64,000 nucleotides of DNA from JAFEBO01 sp050730655. Its GTDB lineage: Bacteria > Planctomycetota > Phycisphaerae > Phycisphaerales > UBA1924. The first letter of the stretch is position 1, and each line of letters begins with the position of its first letter. Location: contig JBOHNL010000005.1 of NCBI GenBank assembly GCA_050730655.1, positions 186,001 through 250,000 of the forward strand. The letters are read 5' to 3'. Both the position numbers and the translations under genes were made by a program. This document shows, piece by piece, positions 59,073-64,000 of this stretch. The notes under the pieces are model-generated. The model saw only the letters and a list, made by a program, of their open reading frames with translations. It ran no database searches and was not told the origin of the DNA.

Positions 59073-59560
59073 TAGACGCAGCGGGTGTCGTTGCTCCAAG
59101 CTCCTTAATGGCCGAAACGGACATACTGGAGTGGCGGGCGCTGCTCAGTACTCATTACCGGAAAGACTTGAAATGCGAGTGATTCACTTGCTCGGGCTGC
59201 ATGTCTGTGCATTGATCCCTCTTCGATGATTGCGGGCAGCGTTCTGAGGTGGCTGCACGCGAGAAACTGTGGGTTGACAGCACGGCGAGTACTTACCAGG
59301 GCTATGTAATCTTCGACCGCCCGTCATCGCCGTCATGTTCCCGCGCCCCACGCTCAGCGAAACGTCGAGCGCGATTCGCGCCGAAGTGTCGGGCATATCG
59401 CCAATGGCGGGTGGTGAAATTCGCCTACGACGTTCAGGGAAAAACCCGTCGCAGTGGCCCCGAAGTAAACGCTGCTCCGTCAGCTGGGGTGCCCCTACGC
59501 TGCCGTCTTCGTGTTCAACCTGGACTCGCTATCGTTCGCCCTTTGATCGGAGCGGCCTAA
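59073..59560. other. 488-bp stretch without an intact gene
   Basis: Short open frames in all frames with no convincing product. One plus-strand segment, described separately, may be the remnant of a phage gene. Composition is mixed, and no promoter or palindrome of the core-genome families is present here. Confidence 0.4.
59335..59470 (+). pseudogene. Possible remnant of a phage baseplate J-like gene
   Basis: From ATG 59335 the reading MFPRPTLSETSSAIRAEVSG, then MAGGEIRLRRSG, resembles the N-terminus of Mu gp47/baseplate J-like proteins (RPTLxxLxxRIxxD...LRRS). After about 35 residues the similarity ends and the frame becomes Ser/Pro/Arg-rich and stops at 59580. It could be a decayed prophage piece or a coincidence in a short segment. 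Confidence 0.25.
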
Positions 59561-60496
59561 GTGTTTGTTCCGCAATCTGAACCCCCGCCGCCGTACGTCA
59601 TGGTCATCGACAACGCCATCTCTCCGTACTCGGAAATGCTCGCGTATGAGACGCTCTGGGCTTTGCCGAGCGTGAGCCTAAAGACGATCGCCGACTGGGT
59701 GCGCGTCAAATCTGCATTGCCTTCCGCACTGCTGGATGCGTGTCGCAAAGAGTCGATGTTTTCCGAAGTCGACGAACTCGCGGAGAAGGTTCGACTCTTT
59801 CTTTCGAAAATCGAAATTCCATTCTCGATCTGTGTGCACGGTACATTTCAGTATCCCGAACGGCTTCGGGATGCCCGCTATCCACTAGAGCTGTTCTACT
59901 ACCGTGGTGACATTGGACTTTTGGAGAGTAAATGCATTTCGGTGGTCGGCGCCCGTGAATGCACGGAAGACGGCGCGAAACGAGCGGCCAAACTTGCTCG
60001 CGGACTTGTCCAACGAGGGTTCACGGTTGTTTCGGGTCTCGCGAAGGGGATCGATACGGCCGCGATGACAGCGGCTATTGACGAGGGTGGCAGCACGATT
60101 GGGGTGATCGGAACCCCACTTGATACCAACTATCCAAAGGAGAATGAAGGGCTTCAAGCGACCGTGGCAGCGAAGCACTTGTTGGTGAGTCAGGTTCCGT
60201 TTTACCGCTATCACCACGAAATATTTCCCGCTCGACGCGTGTATTTTCCTCAGCGCAACGAAACGATGGCGGCGCTCTCTGAGGCGACCGTGATAGTTGA
60301 AGCGTCAGACACGAGTGGCACGCTCACACAGGCGCGGGCCTGCTTACAGCAAGGACGCAAACTCTTCATCCTGAATTCCTGCTTTGAGAACCCGAGTATC
60401 TCCTGGCCCGCCAAATACGAAAAAGAAGGCGCCATTCGGGTGCGGGATTTCGAGGATATTTTCAGCGTCATCGGAAAGGCCAAAATAGGTGGGTAG
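59561..60496 (+). CDS. DprA/Smf-like Rossmann-fold protein
   Basis: 311 residues from GTG 59561 (GGAG 9 bp upstream). The C-terminal two thirds match the DprA/SMF fold: ISVVGARECTEDGAKRAAKLA, FTVVSGLAKGIDTAAM, GVIGTPLDTNYPKEN and VEASDTSGTLTQARACLQQGR. DprA loads RecA on incoming single-stranded DNA during transformation. The N-terminal part (MLAYETLWALPSVSLKTIADWV) looks like a short helical extension, and there is no C-terminal winged helix. The phosphoribosyltransferase gene begins immediately after its TAG, so the two form a tight pair. In an accessory region this suggests a foreign-DNA-sensing or conflict role rather than housekeeping DprA (inference). Confidence 0.8.
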   Translation: MFVPQSEPPPPYVMVIDNAISPYSEMLAYETLWALPSVSLKTIADWVRVKSALPSALLDACRKESMFSEVDELAEKVRLFLSKIEIPFSICVHGTFQYPERLRDARYPLELFYYRGDIGLLESKCISVVGARECTEDGAKRAAKLARGLVQRGFTVVSGLAKGIDTAAMTAAIDEGGSTIGVIGTPLDTNYPKENEGLQATVAAKHLLVSQVPFYRYHHEIFPARRVYFPQRNETMAALSEATVIVEASDTSGTLTQARACLQQGRKLFILNSCFENPSISWPAKYEKEGAIRVRDFEDIFSVIGKAKIGG

Positions 60497-61102
60497 TTGG
60501 GGAAGCTCTGGCAAAAACTAGATTGCTTAGCGGAAACCAAGCCGCGACATCTCGATAAAACAGACAATTGCTACTACGCGCGCGAGTACATCTCGGGTGG
60601 CGGTTATTCGGGGTCGCAAGCGAACGACTTGGTTCTGAATTTTAAGAAACCTCCGGATCGCAAAGGAAAAACGGAGTGGAAATGGAAACTGAGTGCGGTC
60701 AAGCAATTCGCTTTAGAGCTCTCTTCCCTATTACGCGACGGCACGTGCGTAGCGGCAATCCCTACCTCGAAGCCCGATGACGATCCGGAATTTGACAATC
60801 GATTTGACCTGATGCTTGCGGACCTCCAGCAGACAAAATCGACTCTGCGTATTGAGAAACCGATCATCCGAGTGGCCCGCGCACAGTCGCTCCATGAAGG
60901 CGGAACGCGAAGCGTGGTTGAGGTTCAGCGCACGCTCAACTGGGTCGGATTTAGAGATCCTCCGCCGTCAACCGTTTATTTGGTTGACGACGTTCTTACT
61001 TGGGGAACGAATTTCAAGGCGTGCCAGGAAATGATCCAGCAGCGGCATCCGCGTGTCGTTGTTGCCGGGATCTTTTGGGCTAAGACCGTTTGGCAATCGT
61101 GA
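60497..61102 (+). CDS. ComF-like phosphoribosyltransferase
   Basis: 201 residues; a TTG start directly abuts the dprA-like stop. The PRPP-binding motif is VYLVDDVLTWGTN (160-172), as in ComF-type PRTases (usually VDDVxTTG). IPTSKPDDDPEFDNR (89-103) may form the substrate flap in place of the usual VPL region, and RVARAQSLHEGGTRSVVEV corresponds to the R-x-x-Q region of ComF (R-T-x-x-Q). Pairing of a PRTase with a DprA-like protein, beside a broken comM, echoes competence genes, but the island setting suggests a dedicated two-gene module. Enzyme activity and substrate are unknown. It converges on the cyclase-like gene with a 15-bp gap. Confidence 0.75.
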   Translation: MGKLWQKLDCLAETKPRHLDKTDNCYYAREYISGGGYSGSQANDLVLNFKKPPDRKGKTEWKWKLSAVKQFALELSSLLRDGTCVAAIPTSKPDDDPEFDNRFDLMLADLQQTKSTLRIEKPIIRVARAQSLHEGGTRSVVEVQRTLNWVGFRDPPPSTVYLVDDVLTWGTNFKACQEMIQQRHPRVVVAGIFWAKTVWQS

Positions 61103-61117
61103 GCATTCTTTGAGTTT

Positions 61118-62005
61118 TCACGTTAGGGTAACAGGAGCAACGCCGTAGCGCGATGCGGCGCTGTTGAAGTAGCGGCGATACCACTGCCATTTTTGAAATC
61201 GTTTTGCTCGTTCCTCTGCTGTGAGCGAGTTAGGCAAGGCAAGCGTATCGAGCTGGGAAACGATCATGCCGCGGACGGATGAAAGATGATCCAGATTTCC
61301 CGTGGTAGAGTGCAGTGCGCATACCGTCGCGCCGAGATGGTCCAAAAAGTAATGGCCGTCGTCATCCTTCTGCATATTGGGGAAACCCCCTACCCATTGA
61401 CCGTTCGAATTCCTGGCATCTTGCTTTCCTGCTTCGATCCATTCCTCCAGGAGGGCATCCGAAGTGTCCTCGCCGACGCCATGAACAATGCGCATGACAC
61501 CTGGCGAAGCAATCACGCGCGGATTGCGCGCCACATTCCGTTCGAGAAAATATGCATCGATTAGCGCCTCTCCAATAACTATTCCCGGCGTCTGATGCAG
61601 CGGTGCCATCGTGATTGCTCCGCGAATCGCAAAGCCGAGGCAAGCCATTTCTATAGTGAGCAGCAGGATGTCCTGAAGCAAGTAGGTGAAGTCGCCGGGG
61701 TGGTAGTAGGGATACGAAATGACTATTGAATCGGAGAAGCAGTTAACGCGCTTGTCGCCAATCATGCCCACGTCTGTTGCCGATGTGTTTTGTTCCGCGA
61801 GTTTGCGAAGAGCGGCAAGTAACCGATCTTGAAGCGACTTGTCGTCTTTCATGCGGCGAACAAGTTCCGCGAAGCCGATTATATCTATAAACGCGGTAAG
61901 GCGTTCTTGGTATGCCCTCAGTTCTCGGCGCGAGTTCGGGCTCAGTCTGCCGACATTGGCACCGAACTCATACTGATCCCGAAGTTGTTCAAAGTCGTCT
62001 TCCAT
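61118..62005 (-). CDS. Class III nucleotidyl cyclase-like protein (Pycsar-cyclase-like)
   Basis: 295 residues from ATG 62005; an upstream codon at 62080 would overlap the SRAP gene. The core reads RLTAFIDIIGFAELV (metal Asp D41), KRVNCFSDSIVISYP (D92), IRGAITMAPLHQTPGIVIGEALIDAYFLE and NPRVIASPGV. Two aspartates separated by about 50 residues within the FxDIxGF...FSDSxxxS pattern fit the class III adenylate/guanylate cyclase fold. The variant with RGAIT...GEALIxAYxLE is seen in orphan bacterial cyclases, including those of Pycsar anti-phage systems that make cCMP or cUMP. No effector gene with a clear cyclic-nucleotide-binding domain is adjacent; the membrane protein at 58082 is the nearest candidate. 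Confidence 0.65.
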   Translation of the reverse strand: MEDDFEQLRDQYEFGANVGRLSPNSRRELRAYQERLTAFIDIIGFAELVRRMKDDKSLQDRLLAALRKLAEQNTSATDVGMIGDKRVNCFSDSIVISYPYYHPGDFTYLLQDILLLTIEMACLGFAIRGAITMAPLHQTPGIVIGEALIDAYFLERNVARNPRVIASPGVMRIVHGVGEDTSDALLEEWIEAGKQDARNSNGQWVGGFPNMQKDDDGHYFLDHLGATVCALHSTTGNLDHLSSVRGMIVSQLDTLALPNSLTAEERAKRFQKWQWYRRYFNSAASRYGVAPVTLT

Positions 62006-62015
62006 GTTGGCCAAT

Positions 62016-62723
62016 CTAGGAAAAGAGTGTCGGCGCTTCTTTCGTCTGCTGGACTTCACTGAGCAAAGCCGCATCGTCATTCCGAACAGAATTCACGCGC
62101 GTGCTTACGCGGTGCATTTCCATCTGCTCCGCGGGAAATGCTTCCACGACGTTTTCGAGGCTCGCGTAGTTTTCGTTCTTGGGATCAAGCCATGCGTCGT
62201 AGTGCTCGGGCCGGACGATGACCGGCATTCGATCGTGAATGCGTGCGATCAAGCTGTTGGGTGAGCGCGTTAGCATCGCGAACGTTTCTATCGGCTCGAG
62301 TCCTTGTTCCCAGCGTTCCCAAAGTCCGGCAACGGCAAAGAGCGGCACGTCGCGCACTCGAATTGACCACGGTTGTTTCTGCTCCTGGCCGTCGATCGTT
62401 TGCCACTCATAAAAGCTGCTGAGCGGCACGAGACACCGGCGGCTTTTGGCGGCGCCGCGATAGGCGAGCTTTGTTGCCGCGTCCTCGCTCCGCGCGTTGA
62501 TGCAGCGGCTTCCAATGCTCTCGTCTTTCGACCACGACGGGATCAGTCCCCAACGGAGCATCGAAGCGATGCGTTCGCCATTTTCATTCAGGCGAACGAT
62601 TGGTGCGAATTGTGTCGGGGCGACGTTGTAACTAGCGCGAATATCGAGCGGCGACATTCCTGCAAGATTCATCAGGCGTTGAAGCTGTTCCCACGTGTAG
62701 AGATAGGTGAAACGTCCGCACAC
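62016..62723 (-). CDS. SRAP domain protein (YedK/HMCES family)
   Basis: Shields abasic sites in single-stranded DNA by covalent capture. GTG 62723 is chosen because it places the catalytic cysteine at position 2 (VCGRFTYLY) after removal of the first residue; an open frame runs on to 62840 but would bury the cysteine. The other active-site residues are present: N33 in SYNVAPTQ, E106 in LSSFYEW and H163 in RIHDRMPVIV. RWGLIPSWSKD and INARSE are further family marks. The 235-residue length is normal. It lies 8 bp from the small protein and 256 bp from dnaE2 on the same strand, probably one damage-response transcript. Confidence 0.92.
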   Translation of the reverse strand: MCGRFTYLYTWEQLQRLMNLAGMSPLDIRASYNVAPTQFAPIVRLNENGERIASMLRWGLIPSWSKDESIGSRCINARSEDAATKLAYRGAAKSRRCLVPLSSFYEWQTIDGQEQKQPWSIRVRDVPLFAVAGLWERWEQGLEPIETFAMLTRSPNSLIARIHDRMPVIVRPEHYDAWLDPKNENYASLENVVEAFPAEQMEMHRVSTRVNSVRNDDAALLSEVQQTKEAPTLFS

Positions 62724-62731
62724 GCGAAATC

Positions 62732-62941
62732 TTATGGGCCCGCGCTGCCCCAGATGTCGTACACGCGACTGCGAAACGCACGTTCGCCCATCTGCGTTCG
62801 CAGCCGGTTTTGTTCCGTACGGATGATGTCGCACCGCCACTCGGGATCATCGTGTTCGATCACGCCCTCCCAAAGCTGCACGAATTCGGCTTGAAGATTG
62901 AACCAACGTACCCACAGAATGTCTGCTTGGTCGCTCGTCAT
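62732..62941 (-). CDS. Small protein between SRAP and dnaE2
   Basis: 69 residues from ATG 62941 (GGGAG 10 bp upstream); TTG 62983, overlapping the dnaE2 stop, is the alternative and would add 14 residues. The sequence is acidic and Trp-rich (MTSDQADILWVRWFNLQAEF, EHDDPEWRCDIIRTEQNRLR) and ends VYDIWGSAGP. No family was recognised. Its tight position between dnaE2 and an SRAP gene suggests a link with translesion synthesis or mutagenesis. Confidence 0.55.
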   Translation of the reverse strand: MTSDQADILWVRWFNLQAEFVQLWEGVIEHDDPEWRCDIIRTEQNRLRTQMGERAFRSRVYDIWGSAGP

Positions 62942-62979
62942 GTGATGGTCACTCCCATTCGAAAATGCCAAACTCTCGT

Positions 62980-64000
62980 TCAATGAAAATCTCGCGATAG
63001 CCCTTTGAATTCCGAAGCTCTCAATTCCAGCGGCTGAAGCTGTCGCACCTTCACATGCACCACGTCGCCCTCGCGTTCAATCACGCCACGGGCGACGATG
63101 GCGAAACTGCCTCGCGCGGCGTTTCGGAATCGCTCAAATATCTTCGGAAACAAGACGAGGTTGGCAATGCCCGTCTCGTCCTCAATCGTCATGAACACGA
63201 TTCCGGATGCCGTACCGGGTCGTTGCCGCACCAGCACGAGCCCGGCGACGCTTACAAGGCGCCCCGCCTTGCATTTGCTTTCGTCGCGAAGGAATTCACA
63301 GGGTGTTACGCCGGATGCTTTAAGTTCGTCCCGAACAAATGCAAGCGGATGGGCTTTCAAAGAAAGTTGTGTTCGGTCGTAGTCCGCGGAAACTTCATCG
63401 AATGCCGATCGCGGCGGAAGGGTGCGAGCGGTATCCCTGTCTTGCGCGACGCTGTCGCACTCGGTCCCTTCAAAGAGCGGTAGTCGTTCGTCGGTGAGGC
63501 GATGCAGTGTCCAAAGAGCCGCCTGCCGAGTAAGCCCCAGTGAGCCGAACGCGTCGGCGCGGGCAAGATGCCGAAGAGAAGAAATCGACACGCTCTGGCG
63601 GGTTCGCCGCTGTAGATCGTCCAGCGAAGTCACCTGCCCGTGTTCGTTGACGATGGCGCTAATGGCATCGGCATGATCTTGGGGTAGGCCTTTTACGAGT
63701 CGCGTACCAAGGCGTATCGCGTGGCCTTTCTCGCCCGACTCCAGCGTGCAATCCCATCGGCTGTGGTTCACGTCGATGGGGCGAACTTCAACGCCGTGCT
63801 CCTGAGCATCACGCACGATTTGTGCGGGCTGGTAGAACCCCATCGGCTGGCTGTTGAGCAATGCGGCGGCGAACGCTGCCGGTCGGTGGCGTTTGAGCCA
63901 ACACGACGCATACACGAGAATGGCGAAGCTTGCCGCATGGCTTTCCGGAAAGCCGTAGCCGGAAAAGCCGCTAATCTGCGTGAATACCTGGGTGGCAAAC
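62980..64000 (-). CDS. dnaE2: Error-prone DNA polymerase DnaE2 (ImuC), C-terminal part
   Basis: The C-terminal 339 residues of a C-family polymerase, entering from the right edge. The first bases in view translate to FATQVFTQISGFSGYGFPES and HAASFAILVYASCWLK, a conserved fingers-domain region of DnaE2. Then come NSQPMGFYQPAQIVRDAQEHG, the helix-hairpin-helix region, and an OB-fold (GLVLVRQRPGTASGIVFMTIEDETG). It ends LSRDFH at 62980. FYQPAQIVRDAQEHGVEVRPIDVN separates DnaE2 from replicative DnaE1. DnaE2 acts with ImuA and ImuB in damage-induced mutagenesis; those genes may lie beyond the window. Confidence 0.93.
   Translation of the reverse strand, partial: FATQVFTQISGFSGYGFPESHAASFAILVYASCWLKRHRPAAFAAALLNSQPMGFYQPAQIVRDAQEHGVEVRPIDVNHSRWDCTLESGEKGHAIRLGTRLVKGLPQDHADAISAIVNEHGQVTSLDDLQRRTRQSVSISSLRHLARADAFGSLGLTRQAALWTLHRLTDERLPLFEGTECDSVAQDRDTARTLPPRSAFDEVSADYDRTQLSLKAHPLAFVRDELKASGVTPCEFLRDESKCKAGRLVSVAGLVLVRQRPGTASGIVFMTIEDETGIANLVLFPKIFERFRNAARGSFAIVARGVIEREGDVVHVKVRQLQPLELRASEFKGLSRDFH

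Noticed and set aside
59249..59560. A 103-codon plus-strand frame just before the dprA-like gene
   Set aside because: Arg/Ser/Pro-rich with no ribosome site; it overlaps the possible phage remnant in another frame.
1..64000. CRISPR arrays, tRNA genes and rRNA genes
   Set aside because: No regularly spaced direct repeats, no TTCGA-type T-loop with matching acceptor stem, and no rRNA-like sequence were noticed on reading.

Overview
The window comes from a high-GC, gene-dense bacterial chromosome that most resembles a planctomycete, probably class Phycisphaerae. The supporting signs are secreted sulfatases, an M64 peptidase with a dockerin-like tail, frequent GTG/TTG starts, weak Shine-Dalgarno signals and dense families of short intergenic palindromes. 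No rRNA, tRNA or CRISPR array was seen. One RNA gene, the SRP RNA, is clear.

Layout. 1-9.3 kb: the N-terminal part of trpE runs off the left edge; then a secreted protein of unknown function, a membrane protein, an HEPN-like protein, arginine decarboxylase (speA) and an MHS-type MFS transporter. 9.3-16.1 kb: two secreted sulfatases, a secreted HAD phosphatase and an orphan MalK/UgpC-type ABC ATPase, separated by repeat-rich spacers. 16.1-22.6 kb: two unknown proteins, a membrane PIN-TRAM protein, SRP RNA, dnaX with what looks like a textbook -1 programmed frameshift, ybaB and a lipoprotein.

22.6-46.1 kb is the most interesting part. A 1502-residue pseudokinase with a cysteine-free SUMF1-like C-terminus precedes a run of overlapping genes: a TagH-C-terminus-like protein, TssL/DotU, TssM/IcmF, TagF/ImpM, then a TpsB outer-membrane transporter and a 2857-residue TpsA exoprotein. 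No sheath, tube, spike or baseplate gene is present here. This suggests a type VI-like inner-membrane complex and its regulators wired to a two-partner (type Vb) secretion pair.

46.1-57.0 kb: an M64-like metallopeptidase with dockerin-like repeats, the respiratory complex I membrane arm (nuoJKLMN, with unusual His-rich loops), and two consecutive steps of phosphatidylglycerol synthesis (pgsA, pgpA). 57.0-64.0 kb: comM is cut exactly at its P-loop. The sequence beyond looks like a lower-GC accessory island carrying a membrane protein, a DprA-like plus ComF-like phosphoribosyltransferase pair, a class III cyclase-like protein reminiscent of Pycsar cyclases, an SRAP (YedK/HMCES) protein, a small unknown protein and the C-terminus of the error-prone polymerase DnaE2.
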